A stretch of 64,000 nt of DNA from Nocardia camponoti (lineage in GTDB: Bacteria; Actinomycetota; Actinomycetes; Mycobacteriales; Mycobacteriaceae): positions 1,381,570 to 1,445,569 of the forward strand of contig NZ_BMMW01000001.1 in assembly GCF_014646135.1 (NCBI RefSeq), read 5' to 3'. The notes under the pieces are model-generated. The model did no database searches. It was not told the origin of the DNA and saw only the letters and a program-made list of their open reading frames with translations. Positions 47,726 to 57,486 of the stretch are shown piece by piece. The position numbers and the translations under genes are program-made. Position 1 is the first letter of the stretch. Every line of letters starts with the position of its first letter.

Positions 47726-50225
47726 CTCCGACCTCCTTCGGTGGAGCTGGCAGTTCCATCACGACCGTCAGCCCGCCGCCGGGCGTTGGTTCGGCCGCGA
47801 CCGTCCCGCCCATCGCCTCGACGAATCCACGAACGACGGAAAGCCCAAGTCCCACCCCGGTTGTGTTGTCGTTGTCGCCCATGCGCTGAAAGGGTTCGAA
47901 CAGGTGATCCTCCGCTCCAGCAGGGACGCCCGGCCCGGTGTCGCTGATCGCGATCACTACGCGGTCCTCGGTTTGTTCGGCCGTGATCCGCACCGGCGTC
48001 GCCGTCCCCGAATAGCGCAACGCGTTGTCGATCAGGTTCGCGAGAACGCGTTCCAACAGCCCGGCATCCGCCCAGGCAGCGACATCGACCGCGCCCGACA
48101 CGTCGACCCGCGACATGGCAGCGCGGCGCAGCCCGCGCGCGCCCATGCCGACACTGACCAGCGCTTCATGGATCGCCTCGTCCACGTACACCGGCCGCAT
48201 GCGCGGCGTCACAACCCCGGCTGCCAACCGCGATGAGTCGAGCAGATTGCCGACGAGTGCCGTGAGCTGGTCGACCGACTGCTCGACGGCTTCCAGCAGC
48301 TCAGCGGTGTCTTCGGCCGAAAACTCGACGTCGTCGCTCCGCAAACTCGACACCGCGGCCTTCGCTCCCGCCAGTGGTGTCCGCAGATCGTGACTCACCG
48401 CCGACAGCAACGCGCGCCGCAGCTTGTCGGCTTCCAACAGTGCGGCCGCCGCGCTGGCTTCCTGAGTGAGCCGACTTTGCCGCACCAGGCCAGCGGCCTG
48501 ATTCGCGACGGCGGTGAGGACGGGCCGCTCGCGCGGATCGAGCAGCGGGCCCGCGAGCAACAAGGTGCTAGTCGAGTCGCCCGCGTCGATGACGGTTTGC
48601 GCGTCGGGGTCGCGACGTGGCGGGTCGATACCAACGGCAGCGACAACCTCGTCGCCGCACCGCATGCTCACCGCGCGCTGTCGATACGTATCCCGCACTT
48701 GCTCAAGCAGATTCGGCAGATCAGCACCGTGCAGCACGGAGCCCGCGAAGAGCGTGAGCAGCTCGGCTTCGCGAGAAGCCTTGCGCGCCTGCGCTGTTCG
48801 CTTCGCGGCGACGTCAACGAGTGCGGCGACCGCGACCGCGACAATCAACAGCACAACGACGGTGACGAAGTTATCGGGCTCGGCGATCGTGAGGCTGTAG
48901 CGCGGCGCGGTGAAAAACCAGTTCAGCAACAACCCGGAAAGCAGCGCCGACATCGCGGCGGGCAACACGCCACCAAGCAACGCGACCGCGACAACACCAA
49001 CAACGAAGATCGCGCTCAGCCCACCGAGTTGCAGCCAGCCGTCGAAAACCGCCCAGCACAGCACGCTCACCGCAAGCGGCACAACCAGTGCGGCAACCCA
49101 CGCAAGGAGAGGGTTACGCGGTCGAAACGGATTGCGCCGCAAGCCTTTATTGGCTTCCTCATGAGTGACCATGTGCACGTCGATCTTGCCCGAGCGTTGC
49201 ACAACCGCCGAACCGATGCCCTCGTCGAGCATGCGCGCCCAGCGCGAACGCCGCGACGTGCCGAGCACAAGCTGCGTCGCGTTCACCTCACGCGCGAACG
49301 TCAGCAGCGCGTCAGGCACGTCGTCACCGGTCACGGTGTGCAGCGACGCCCCCAAGCTCGCCGCGAGTTCACGCAATCGCGCCATCCGTCGCACGGAGAC
49401 GCCGACGAGCCCGTCGCCGCGAATCACATGCACCACAACAAGATCGGCGCTCGACTTCGACGCGATCCGACTCGCCCGCCGCACCACCGTCTCCGATTCG
49501 GCACCGCCGGTCACCGCGACGACAACGCGTTCGCGCGCTTCCCACAGCTCGGTGATCTGGTGGTCGGCGCGATATTTGGCAAGCGCGGCGTCGACCTGGT
49601 CGGCCAGCCACAGCAGCGCGAGTTCACGCAGCGCGGTCAGGTTGCCTGGTCGGAAGTAGTTGCGCAGCGCGGCGTCGACTTTGTCGGCGGCGTAAACGTT
49701 GCCATGCGAGAGCCTGCGCCGCAGCGCTTCGGGCGTGAGGTCGACGAGTTCAACCTGGTCAGCGCCACGCACGATCGCATCTGGCACGGTTTCGCGCTGC
49801 TGAATGCCGGTGATCTGGGCGACGACGTCGTTGAGGCTTTCCAAATGCTGGACGTTGACGGTGGAGATGACGTCGATCCCAGCAGCGAGCAGTTGCTCGA
49901 CGTCTTGCCACCGCTTTTCGTTTCCGCTGCCCGGCACGTTGGTGTGGGCGAGTTCGTCGATGAGCACGACCGACGGTCGGCGAGCGAGCACAGCGGCAAC
50001 GTCGAGTTCGGGCAGTTCAGTGTCGCGGTAGCGCACGGTTTTGCCCGGAATCACTTCTAGCCCGGCGAGCAGTGCTGCCGTTTTGCTACGCCCGTGCGTC
50101 TCGACAACACCAACAACAACGTCCCTACCTCGACTGATGCGTCGATGGGCCTCGTCAAGCATGGCGTAGGTCTTTCCCACGCCAGGGGCGGCGCCGAGAT
50201 AGATCCGCAGTTGTCCGCGTTTCAC
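47715..50225 (-). CDS. kdpD: Sensor histidine kinase KdpD
   Basis: An 836-residue potassium-responsive kinase. Order: N-terminal KdpD domain with Walker A (YLGAAPGVGKTYAMLDEAHR) and Walker B-like VLIDELAHTNVPGS, universal-stress-protein domain (VVVAVTGGAESETVVRRASR), four membrane helices (about 365-465), GAF domain, HisKA with His about 612 (LSAVSHDLRTPLAGAKAAV) and HATPase (NLIDNALRYSG, DTGPGVP, GVGLGLSVVRGFVEAMGG). The start is GTG 50225. It is divergent from kdpFABC. Confidence 0.96.
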   Translation of the reverse strand: MKRGQLRIYLGAAPGVGKTYAMLDEAHRRISRGRDVVVGVVETHGRSKTAALLAGLEVIPGKTVRYRDTELPELDVAAVLARRPSVVLIDELAHTNVPGSGNEKRWQDVEQLLAAGIDVISTVNVQHLESLNDVVAQITGIQQRETVPDAIVRGADQVELVDLTPEALRRRLSHGNVYAADKVDAALRNYFRPGNLTALRELALLWLADQVDAALAKYRADHQITELWEARERVVVAVTGGAESETVVRRASRIASKSSADLVVVHVIRGDGLVGVSVRRMARLRELAASLGASLHTVTGDDVPDALLTFAREVNATQLVLGTSRRSRWARMLDEGIGSAVVQRSGKIDVHMVTHEEANKGLRRNPFRPRNPLLAWVAALVVPLAVSVLCWAVFDGWLQLGGLSAIFVVGVVAVALLGGVLPAAMSALLSGLLLNWFFTAPRYSLTIAEPDNFVTVVVLLIVAVAVAALVDVAAKRTAQARKASREAELLTLFAGSVLHGADLPNLLEQVRDTYRQRAVSMRCGDEVVAAVGIDPPRRDPDAQTVIDAGDSTSTLLLAGPLLDPRERPVLTAVANQAAGLVRQSRLTQEASAAAALLEADKLRRALLSAVSHDLRTPLAGAKAAVSSLRSDDVEFSAEDTAELLEAVEQSVDQLTALVGNLLDSSRLAAGVVTPRMRPVYVDEAIHEALVSVGMGARGLRRAAMSRVDVSGAVDVAAWADAGLLERVLANLIDNALRYSGTATPVRITAEQTEDRVVIAISDTGPGVPAGAEDHLFEPFQRMGDNDNTTGVGLGLSVVRGFVEAMGGTVAAEPTPGGGLTVVMELPAPPKEVGGAY

Positions 50226-50369
50226 CCACTCATCATGCGTGGCGCGCTGTCAACAATCCGCAAAGGCCGGGCGGCTAGGCGCTAAGGAACCGTAAGGATC
50301 GGACTTCAAGTCGTTTTTCGGACCTTTACTCAACCTCGCCGCCTCACTTCGGGGCGCAAGGAGGTCTGG
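50226..50369 (+). promoter_or_regulatory. Divergent kdp control region
   Basis: The 144 bases between kdpD (minus) and the first small ORF of the kdp operon (plus) should contain both promoters and the KdpE site. The centre is AT-richer (GTAAGGATCGGACTTCAAGT, then CGTTTTTCGGACCTTTACTC) and includes the near-repeated words CGGAC(T/C)T. AAGGAGG lies 6 bases before the ATG of the first small ORF. No KdpE operator can be fixed by eye. Confidence 0.5.
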
Positions 50370-50453
50370 ATGTCTGTCGTGGTGTTCGCGGTGCTCACCG
50401 TGGCTGTCTTCGCGCTGCTCGGGGCGCTCGTCCGAGGGGTGGAGCGACTGTGA
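50370..50453 (+). CDS. Tiny single-helix membrane protein upstream of kdpF
   Basis: A 27-residue [23 protein letters not shown] followed by VRGVERL. It has a very good ribosome site (AAGGAGG) and its stop overlaps the GTG of kdpF by four bases. It is one hydrophobic helix with a positively charged end, resembling but distinct from KdpF. It is probably a small accessory subunit or a leader whose translation is coupled to kdpF. Confidence 0.65.
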   Translation: MSVVVFAVLTVAVFALLGALVRGVERL

Positions 50454-50536
50454 TCGCGAATCTGGTCGCGCTCGCGCTGGCCGTTGGGGTCGCGCTGTTT
50501 TTGATCGCCGCCCTGCTGTTTCCGGAGAGGTTCTAG
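50450..50536 (+). CDS. kdpF: Potassium-transporting ATPase subunit KdpF
   Basis: A 28-residue single-helix protein, [20 protein letters not shown], ending ALLFPERF. The end ALL(F/R)PE(R/K)F is the KdpF hallmark. KdpF stabilises the KdpABC complex. It starts with GTG overlapping the preceding stop (GTGA) and its own stop overlaps the kdpA GTG (TAGTG), so the genes are fully coupled. Confidence 0.88.
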   Translation: MIANLVALALAVGVALFLIAALLFPERF

Positions 50537-52206
50537 TGAACTCGACTACCGCCGGGGTCGCGTTCGTCGCGACCCTGGTTCTCGCCCTCGCCCTGGTACA
50601 CGTTCCACTCGGCGACTACATGTATCGCGTCTACCGCAGTCCGAAGCACTCGCGTGTCGAGCGGCTGATTTACCGGGCGATCGGTGCCAATCCGGATGTC
50701 GAGCAGAACTGGGCAACCTATGCCCGCAGCGTGCTCGCGTTTTCCGTGATCGGCATTCTCGGCCTGTTCGGTTTCCAACTGGTCCAGGGCGCGCTGCCGC
50801 TGCACCTGCACGACCCCGCGACCGAGATGACGCCCGCGCTGGCATGGAACACCGCGGTCAGCTTCGCCACCAACACCAACTGGCAGAACTATTCGGGCGA
50901 ATCGACCCAGGGGCACCTGGTGCAGATGGCTGGGCTGACGGTGCAGAACTTCGTTTCGGCTGCCGTTGGCATGGCCGTCGCGGTCGCGCTCGTGCGCGGG
51001 TTCGCCCGACGCGACACCAGCGACCTCGGCAACTTCTGGGTCGACCTCGTGCGCGGCACGCTGCGCATCCTGTTGCCGCTTGCCTTCGTTGCCGCGATCG
51101 TCTTAGTTGCCTGCGGCGTCGTGCAGAACTTCGCGCTGAATGACACCGTCGCGCAAACCCTGAGCGGGACAACGCAAGTCATTCCTGGCGGTCCCGTTGC
51201 CAGTCAGGAAGCGATCAAACTTCTCGGCACGAACGGCGGTGGTTTCTACAACGCCAACTCCGCGCACCCGTTCGAAAACCCGACCGCGTTGACCAACTGG
51301 GTCGAGATTTTCCTGCTGCTCGTTATCGCGTTCTCGCTGCCACGCACGTTCGGCCGACTGGTCGGCAATGTGAAGCAGGGCTATGCGATTGTCGCGGTGA
51401 TGAGCATTCTCGCCCTCGCCAGCGTCGCGCTCACGAACCTGTTCCAACTTCAGCACCACGGGACGGTCCCCACGGCACTGGGCGCGGCGATGGAAGGTGT
51501 CGAAACCCGTTTCGGCGTCGCGGATTCCGCCACTTTCGCGGCCTCGACCACGCTCACCTCGACCGGCGCGGTGAACTCGTTCCACGACTCGTACACCAGC
51601 TTCGGCGGCATGATGACGATGGTCAACATGCAGCTCGGCGAAATCGCGCCGGGCGGAACAGGTTCGGGCCTTTACGGCATGCTCATCCTCGCGGTGCTCA
51701 CCGTGTTCATCGCCGGCCTCATGGTTGGGCGCACACCCGAATATCTCGGCAAGAAGATTACGCCGCGCGAAATCAAGTTCGCCGCAAGCTATTTCCTCGT
51801 CAGTCCGCTCGTTGTGTTGGTCGGCACCGCGATCGCGATGTCACTGCCCGGCGAACGCGCGAGCATGCTCAACGGCGGCCCGCACGGACTGTCGGAAGTG
51901 CTCTACGCGTTCACCTCGGCAGCCAATAACAACGGTTCCGCCTTCGCGGGCCTGGCAGGCAACACCGACTGGTACAACACCGCGCTAGGTCTCGCGATGG
52001 TTTTCGGCCGGTTCGTGCCCATCATCTTCGTGCTCGCGCTCGCTGGTTCGCTGGCCCGGCAGGGCAAAACGCCGGAATCGATCGGCACGCTGCCCACGCA
52101 TCGACCGCAGTTCGTCGGCCTCGTCATCGGGGTGACGCTGATTTTGGTCGCGCTCACCTTCCTGCCCGCGCTCGCGCTCGGACCGCTTGCCGAAGGAATC
52201 CACTGA
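50536..52206 (+). CDS. kdpA: Potassium-transporting ATPase subunit KdpA
   Basis: A 556-residue channel-like subunit related to potassium channels. The four selectivity-filter segments are visible: [48 protein letters not shown] and [11 protein letters not shown]. About ten membrane helices. The GTG start overlaps the kdpF stop, and its end overlaps kdpB by one base. Confidence 0.97.
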   Translation: MNSTTAGVAFVATLVLALALVHVPLGDYMYRVYRSPKHSRVERLIYRAIGANPDVEQNWATYARSVLAFSVIGILGLFGFQLVQGALPLHLHDPATEMTPALAWNTAVSFATNTNWQNYSGESTQGHLVQMAGLTVQNFVSAAVGMAVAVALVRGFARRDTSDLGNFWVDLVRGTLRILLPLAFVAAIVLVACGVVQNFALNDTVAQTLSGTTQVIPGGPVASQEAIKLLGTNGGGFYNANSAHPFENPTALTNWVEIFLLLVIAFSLPRTFGRLVGNVKQGYAIVAVMSILALASVALTNLFQLQHHGTVPTALGAAMEGVETRFGVADSATFAASTTLTSTGAVNSFHDSYTSFGGMMTMVNMQLGEIAPGGTGSGLYGMLILAVLTVFIAGLMVGRTPEYLGKKITPREIKFAASYFLVSPLVVLVGTAIAMSLPGERASMLNGGPHGLSEVLYAFTSAANNNGSAFAGLAGNTDWYNTALGLAMVFGRFVPIIFVLALAGSLARQGKTPESIGTLPTHRPQFVGLVIGVTLILVALTFLPALALGPLAEGIH

Positions 52207-54293
52207 TGTCTGCACTGTTAGACCCCAAACTCATGCTCGCGTCTCTGCCCGATGCGCTGCGCAAGCTCGATCCGCGCACGCTGTGGCGCAATCCGGTGAT
52301 GCTCATCGTGGAAATCGGCGCTGCTTTCGCGACCGTGCTCGCGGTGGCGTCGTCCAGCTTCTTCGCGTGGGCGATCGTCGGATGGCTTTGGCTCACTGTG
52401 GTTTTCGCCAATCTCGCCGAAGCCGTCGCCGAAGGACGCGGCAAGGCGCAAGCCGACACGTTGCGGCGCGCGAAAACCGACACCGTCGCGCGCAGGCTCC
52501 ACGACTGGGCACCCGGCGGACCGCTCCTCGAAAATGCTGTTGCCGCAACGGAACTGCATCGCGGCGACGTGGTGATCGTCGATGCGGGCCAGGTGGTCCC
52601 CGGCGACGGTGACGTGATCGAAGGCATCGCTTCGGTTGACGAGTCGGCCATCACTGGCGAATCCGCGCCCGTCATCCGCGAATCCGGCGGCGACCGTTGC
52701 GCGGTCACCGGCGGCACGACCGTCCTGTCGGACCGGGTGATCGTCCGCATCACCGCCGAGCCGGGCGCGAGCTTCATCGACAAGATGATCGCCCTCGTTG
52801 AAGGGGCGCGTCGACAGAAGACGCCGAACGAGGTCGCGCTCAACATCCTGCTCGCGGCGCTGACGATCATCTTCGTTTTCGCCGTCGCGACCTTGCAACC
52901 GCTCGCGATCTTCTCGAAAGCAAACAATCCCGGCGTGCCAGACACGTTGGCGCTCAACACAAATGGCATTAGCGGCATCGTTCTTGTCGCGCTGCTCGTG
53001 TGCCTGATCCCAACAACGATTGGCGCGCTGCTTTCAGCCATCGGCATCGCGGGCATGGACCGCCTCGTACAACGCAACGTCCTCGCGATGTCGGGGCGGG
53101 CGGTCGAAGCGGCAGGCGACGTGAACACGCTGCTCCTCGACAAGACCGGCACCATCACGCTAGGCAACCGGCAGGCCACCGCGTTCGTGCCGATGCCCGG
53201 CATTCTTGACGACGAACTCGCCGACGCCGCGCACCTGTCGAGCATTGCCGACGAGACGCCCGAGGGTCGCTCGATCGTGGTGCTCGCCAAGGACGTGTTC
53301 CACAAGCGCGAACGACCCGACGGCGAACTTGACGGCGCGACCTGGGTCGAGTTCACCGCGCAAACGCGCATGTCGGGCGTCGACCTGCGGACGGGTTACC
53401 AGCTGCGCAAGGGGGCGGCTGGTGCGGTGACCGAATGGGTACGGGCACAAGGGGGTTCGATCCCGGAAGCGGCAGCGGCGATCGTCGACGGGATTTCCGC
53501 GTCAGGCGGCACCCCGCTCGCCGTTGGTGAGGTCAACGCCGACGGCGGTGCGCGCCTTCTCGGCGTGATCGCGTTGGAAGACGTCGTGAAGTCGGGCATG
53601 CGCGAACGCTTCGACCAGATGCGTCGCATGGGTATCCGCACGGTGATGATTACCGGCGACAACCCGCTCACCGCGAAGGCCATCGCCGAACAGGCAGGCG
53701 TCGACGACTTCCTCGCCGAAGCGACGCCCGAAGACAAACTCGACCTGATCCGTAAGGAACAGGCTGGCGGCCGACTCGTCGCGATGACCGGCGACGGCAC
53801 CAACGACGCGCCCGCCCTCGCCCAAGCCGACGTTGGTGTCGCGATGAACACCGGCACGTCGGCTGCCAAAGAGGCAGGCAATATGGTCGATCTTGACTCG
53901 GACCCAACGAAACTCATCGACATTGTCGAAATCGGCAAGCAGTTGTTGATCACCCGAGGCGCGTTGACCACGTTTTCGATCGCCAACGACATCGCGAAGT
54001 ACTTCGCGATCATCCCCGCGCTCTTCGTTGCCCTGTTCCCCGGTCTCGACGCGCTCAACATCATGCGGCTCGCCAGTCCTCAGTCGGCGATTCTGTCGGC
54101 GGTGATCTTCAACGCGCTGGTGATCGTCGCGCTGATTCCGCTTGCGCTGCGTGGTGTCGGCTACCGCGCGACGAACGCGTCAGCGCTGCTCAGTCGCAAC
54201 CTGCTGATCTACGGGCTCGGCGGCATCATCGCGCCGTTTGTCGGGATCAAACTCATCGATCTGCTCGTCCAACTTCTCCCCGGAATGGCGTGA
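52206..54293 (+). CDS. kdpB: Potassium-transporting P-type ATPase KdpB
   Basis: The 695-residue P1-type ATPase subunit. Phosphorylation site Asp312 in [19 protein letters not shown], actuator motif [16 protein letters not shown], nucleotide domain and the hinge [20 protein letters not shown] are intact. It pumps potassium with KdpA. It is coupled to kdpA and kdpC by overlapping codons. Confidence 0.97.
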   Translation: MSALLDPKLMLASLPDALRKLDPRTLWRNPVMLIVEIGAAFATVLAVASSSFFAWAIVGWLWLTVVFANLAEAVAEGRGKAQADTLRRAKTDTVARRLHDWAPGGPLLENAVAATELHRGDVVIVDAGQVVPGDGDVIEGIASVDESAITGESAPVIRESGGDRCAVTGGTTVLSDRVIVRITAEPGASFIDKMIALVEGARRQKTPNEVALNILLAALTIIFVFAVATLQPLAIFSKANNPGVPDTLALNTNGISGIVLVALLVCLIPTTIGALLSAIGIAGMDRLVQRNVLAMSGRAVEAAGDVNTLLLDKTGTITLGNRQATAFVPMPGILDDELADAAHLSSIADETPEGRSIVVLAKDVFHKRERPDGELDGATWVEFTAQTRMSGVDLRTGYQLRKGAAGAVTEWVRAQGGSIPEAAAAIVDGISASGGTPLAVGEVNADGGARLLGVIALEDVVKSGMRERFDQMRRMGIRTVMITGDNPLTAKAIAEQAGVDDFLAEATPEDKLDLIRKEQAGGRLVAMTGDGTNDAPALAQADVGVAMNTGTSAAKEAGNMVDLDSDPTKLIDIVEIGKQLLITRGALTTFSIANDIAKYFAIIPALFVALFPGLDALNIMRLASPQSAILSAVIFNALVIVALIPLALRGVGYRATNASALLSRNLLIYGLGGIIAPFVGIKLIDLLVQLLPGMA

Positions 54294-55156
54294 CCATGCG
54301 ACTTTCTGTTTGGCTTCGGCAACACCTCGCGGCGTTTCGCGCACTGGTCGTCCTCACGGCTATCGCTGGAATCTGCTATCCACTAACGATTTTCGCGATT
54401 GGCCAGCTGCCTTTCGTGTCAGCTAAGGCAGGCGGATCGCTCATCGAGCGCGACGGTCGGGTGGTTGGGAGCAGTCTGATCGGGCAGTCGTTCACCGACG
54501 CTCACGGCAACCCGCTTGCCGGGTACTTCCAGTCCCGTCCCTCTGCTGCCGATTACGACGGGTTAGCTAGTGGCGCAAGCAATTTGGGTCCGGAAGACAT
54601 CATCGACACCCCCGCGCGTAAGAGTCTGCTGACGCAGGTGTGTGCGCGTGATCGCGACATCGCCGACCGTGAGCGGGTCGCTGGTGGCCGCCCGTTCTGC
54701 ACGAAAGATGGTGTGGGCGCGGTCCTTTCGGTGCTTGGCCCGCGTGGTGCTGACGGCGAGGTCGCGCACCCTACCCAGGTTGTCAGCGTCAACCAGGTAT
54801 GTCCCGCGACGCCGTTCGTCGCGACTTACCGTGGGGTGCGGGTCGACTGCGCGCAGCCTGATGGAGATTACGCGGCCGGTCGCATCACCCCGATCCTCGG
54901 TGACGCGCCCGCGCATCCAACGATCCCCGCCGATGCGGTCACGGCGAGCGGCAGTGGTTTGGACCCGCACATTTCACCGGAGTACGCGGCTCTTCAGGTG
55001 GCGCGCGTTGCGCGTGAGCGTGGAGTATCCGCCGACGAGGTGCGGAGTTTCGTCGCGGCGCACACGACCGGCCGCACCCTGGGCTTCCTGGGCGAACCAA
55101 CGGTCAATGTGGTGGAGCTGAACCTGGCGCTCGACGAGGAATTCCCAGTCAGGTAG
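54290..55156 (+). CDS. kdpC: Potassium-transporting ATPase subunit KdpC
   Basis: A 288-residue KdpC from GTG 54290 (overlapping the kdpB stop), or 286 from ATG 54296. It has one N-terminal membrane helix ([20 protein letters not shown]) and conserved segments [39 protein letters not shown] and, near the end, [20 protein letters not shown]. It is about 90 residues longer than the common 190-200; the extra part lies between the SNLGP and SGLDPHIS motifs and contains four cysteines. Confidence 0.95.
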   Translation: MTMRLSVWLRQHLAAFRALVVLTAIAGICYPLTIFAIGQLPFVSAKAGGSLIERDGRVVGSSLIGQSFTDAHGNPLAGYFQSRPSAADYDGLASGASNLGPEDIIDTPARKSLLTQVCARDRDIADRERVAGGRPFCTKDGVGAVLSVLGPRGADGEVAHPTQVVSVNQVCPATPFVATYRGVRVDCAQPDGDYAAGRITPILGDAPAHPTIPADAVTASGSGLDPHISPEYAALQVARVARERGVSADEVRSFVAAHTTGRTLGFLGEPTVNVVELNLALDEEFPVR

Positions 55157-55215
55157 GGGGAAGCGGACCAGCCACATTTCGGGCCGCGACCCCGCCAACA
55201 GCGGCTGCGGCTGGC

Positions 55216-55274
55216 CCCCAGCACCGTGCGTGCCGCGACCGCGACTCCCGGTCGTCCCCAGCACCGTGCGTGCC
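55216..55274. repeat. 19-bp direct repeat downstream of kdpC
   Basis: CCCCAGCACCGTGCGTGCC occurs at 55216-55234 and 55256-55274, exactly 40 bases apart, in the intergenic region between the convergent kdpC and debranching-like genes. Its role is unknown. Confidence 0.6.
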
Positions 55275-55299
55275 AGGGCAACCGCGAGGGCATCACGCG

Positions 55300-55333
55300 A
55301 AAGGCACGGACCCGCACATGGGACCGTGCCTTT
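55300..55333. terminator. Bidirectional terminator between kdpC and the debranching-like gene
   Basis: AAAGGCACGG and CCGTGCCTTT form a 10-bp perfect stem with a 14-base loop, with A and T runs at the two ends, placed between convergent genes. It should stop both transcripts. Confidence 0.8.
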
Positions 55334-55347
55334 CAGCGCGCCAACGT

Positions 55348-57486
55348 TTACTCCGTGATCAATTCCCACCCCTCGGGCAACCCGTTCGTCGTGACCTCTC
55401 CCCCGCACACAACGAGGTCGATCGTCACGTCTTCGCCCAGTCGGAACTCCGACATGCGCACGCAGCCCCACTCGGGTGGCACCCGAGGCGACAATGTGAG
55501 CGTGCGGTTCGGGACGTCGGGGTTCAAGCCGAGGAACGAACGAACCAACAGCAGCGGTGCCGCGCTCGCCCATGCCTGCGGTGAGCATGACGTGGGATAC
55601 GGCACCGGCGCGGGGAACCGCGACCGCTGGAAACCGCAGAACAATTCCGGTAGTCGACCGTCGAAAGCGGCTGCGGCGTCAAGCAATCCACCGGACAGCT
55701 TCGTCGCCAATTCGACCGCGCCCGGGACATGGCTGTAGCGCATGAGGCCCGCGACAGCGATCGCCGTATCGTGCGGCCACACCGAACCACTGTGGTAACT
55801 CATCGGGTTGTACGCGCCCATATCCGAAGCGAGCGTGCGCAACCCGAAGCCCGAATCCATTTCCGCGCGTGCGAGATTGCGGATCAGGATCTCCGCGTGC
55901 TCGTCGGTGGCGATGCCCGACCACAGGGCGTGCGCCGCGTTGCTGGTGAGCGCGTCGACCTGACGTTTGTTGGCGTCGAGCGCGATCGCGTACCACCCGC
56001 ACTGCGGTAGCCAAAACTGTTCAGCGAACTTGGTGCGCAGCTCAGCCGCGCGTTCGCGCATCCGCACCGCGACCGCCGGTTCGTCGAACGCATCAGCCAA
56101 TTCAGCCCGCGCGAGATACGCCGCGTACACGTATCCCTGCACTTCACACAGCGCGATCGGCGCGTGCGCGAGGTTGCCTTCGGCGTCGTTGATGCCGTCG
56201 AAACTGTCTTTCCAACCCTGGTTGATCAACCCGCGATCGGTGGCGCGAACGTATTCGACGAACCCGTCATCGTCGCGGTCGCCGAAGTCGGTGATCCAGC
56301 TGATCGCGGCATCGGCGGCGGGCAGCAGGGCCGCGATCGCGGATGGCTCCGCACCCCAGCGCAGACACTCGGCAAGCAGCATCACGAAAAGCGGGGTGGC
56401 ATCGACAGTTCCGTAGTAGATCTGCCCGCCGAGCACCTGGCCGACCGCGGGTCCGCGCCGCATTTCGTGCATGATGCGGCCCGGTTCTTCTTCAACAAGC
56501 GGGTCGACTGTCTGGCCCTGCAACTCCGCCAACTGCTGCAAAGTGCCGAGCGCGAGGTCGGTTTCCAGCGGAAGCGACATCCACGCCGTGAGCAGGGAAT
56601 CGCGCCCGAACAGCGTCATGAACCAGGGCGCGCCCGCAGCGACGAACGGTCTGCCCGTGCCGGTGTCGGTGTGGATTTGCAGTGCGCCCAAATCACTTTC
56701 GCTGCGTTGCAACACCCGGTTGAGCAGGGCTGAGTCGGCGGTGATGTCGGTTGCCGTTGCCCGCCACGCCTGAATTTTGCGCACCGGCTCGCTTGCCCGA
56801 TACCGCTCGCCCGGGGTGCCTTCCATGCGCGGCCGTTGCGCGGCACCGGCCGGTTGCGCGGTGATTTCGGTCTGCCAGCGACCACCCGCTGGCACAACAA
56901 CGCGCCAAATCATGGTGCCGGGCAACACCATTGGCTCGACCGTTGAGGTGAGCGCGAGCCCCCGCGACAGGTCGGCGCGGTCGTGCAGGAGCAGTTCGCC
57001 GTCGGAGGTGGTCATCTCCGCGCGACGGCCGCCCATCCGGCCTTCCTTCACCGAGAACAGGTCGACAAAATCAGCGTCAACATGCAGCTCAAGCACCACC
57101 GCGGTGGCTTCGCGGCTCATGTTTTCGAGCGTGATCAGCTCGTGCATGCCGTCGGCAACCAGCCGGTCGCGGACAACAAGCAACGTGCTGTCGGCCCGGC
57201 CCTGCTGCGGTGGGCGCCGCAACACGAACCGGGCCGCGAACGCCTCGGGACTGAGCACCGACAGCGCCTCAGGCCGTTTGCCGTCGATCAGCAATTCCCA
57301 ACGCGAGATAACTCGCGCGTCTCGGAAGAACAAACCTTGCGGTTTACCTGGCTCAATATCACCAAGTCGGTCGGACAGGCAGAACGTGCCGCCTTCTACC
57401 AGAGTGACGGTGCCGCCCGCGCCGCCGAGCGCGGCAGGTTCACCGGCATTGAGCGGATTGGGCGGTGAGACGCTGTCTAGGCTCAT
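55348..57486 (-). CDS. Glycogen-debranching-like amylo-alpha-1,6-glucosidase
   Basis: A roughly 712-residue protein. The N-terminal glycogen-debranching N-domain (about 25-225, VEGGTFCLSDRLGDIEPGKP, FFRDARVISRWELLIDG) is followed by an (alpha/alpha)6 barrel of GH15/GH63 type (SDLGALQIHTDTG, WFMTLFGRDSLLTAWMSLPL, QGWKDSFDGIND, MSYHSGSVWPHDTAIAVAGL). Acidic residues expected for catalysis are in GWKDSFD and near VWPHD. ATG 57486 overlaps the stop of the glycosyltransferase gene by four bases. Members are thought to trim alpha-glucans; the exact substrate is unknown. Confidence 0.88.
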   Translation of the reverse strand: MSLDSVSPPNPLNAGEPAALGGAGGTVTLVEGGTFCLSDRLGDIEPGKPQGLFFRDARVISRWELLIDGKRPEALSVLSPEAFAARFVLRRPPQQGRADSTLLVVRDRLVADGMHELITLENMSREATAVVLELHVDADFVDLFSVKEGRMGGRRAEMTTSDGELLLHDRADLSRGLALTSTVEPMVLPGTMIWRVVVPAGGRWQTEITAQPAGAAQRPRMEGTPGERYRASEPVRKIQAWRATATDITADSALLNRVLQRSESDLGALQIHTDTGTGRPFVAAGAPWFMTLFGRDSLLTAWMSLPLETDLALGTLQQLAELQGQTVDPLVEEEPGRIMHEMRRGPAVGQVLGGQIYYGTVDATPLFVMLLAECLRWGAEPSAIAALLPAADAAISWITDFGDRDDDGFVEYVRATDRGLINQGWKDSFDGINDAEGNLAHAPIALCEVQGYVYAAYLARAELADAFDEPAVAVRMRERAAELRTKFAEQFWLPQCGWYAIALDANKRQVDALTSNAAHALWSGIATDEHAEILIRNLARAEMDSGFGLRTLASDMGAYNPMSYHSGSVWPHDTAIAVAGLMRYSHVPGAVELATKLSGGLLDAAAAFDGRLPELFCGFQRSRFPAPVPYPTSCSPQAWASAAPLLLVRSFLGLNPDVPNRTLTLSPRVPPEWGCVRMSEFRLGEDVTIDLVVCGGEVTTNGLPEGWELITE

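Noticed and set aside
53440..53470. tRNA T-loop-like sequence (GGTTCGATCCC)
   Set aside because: It lies inside kdpB in frame and no cloverleaf can be formed around it.
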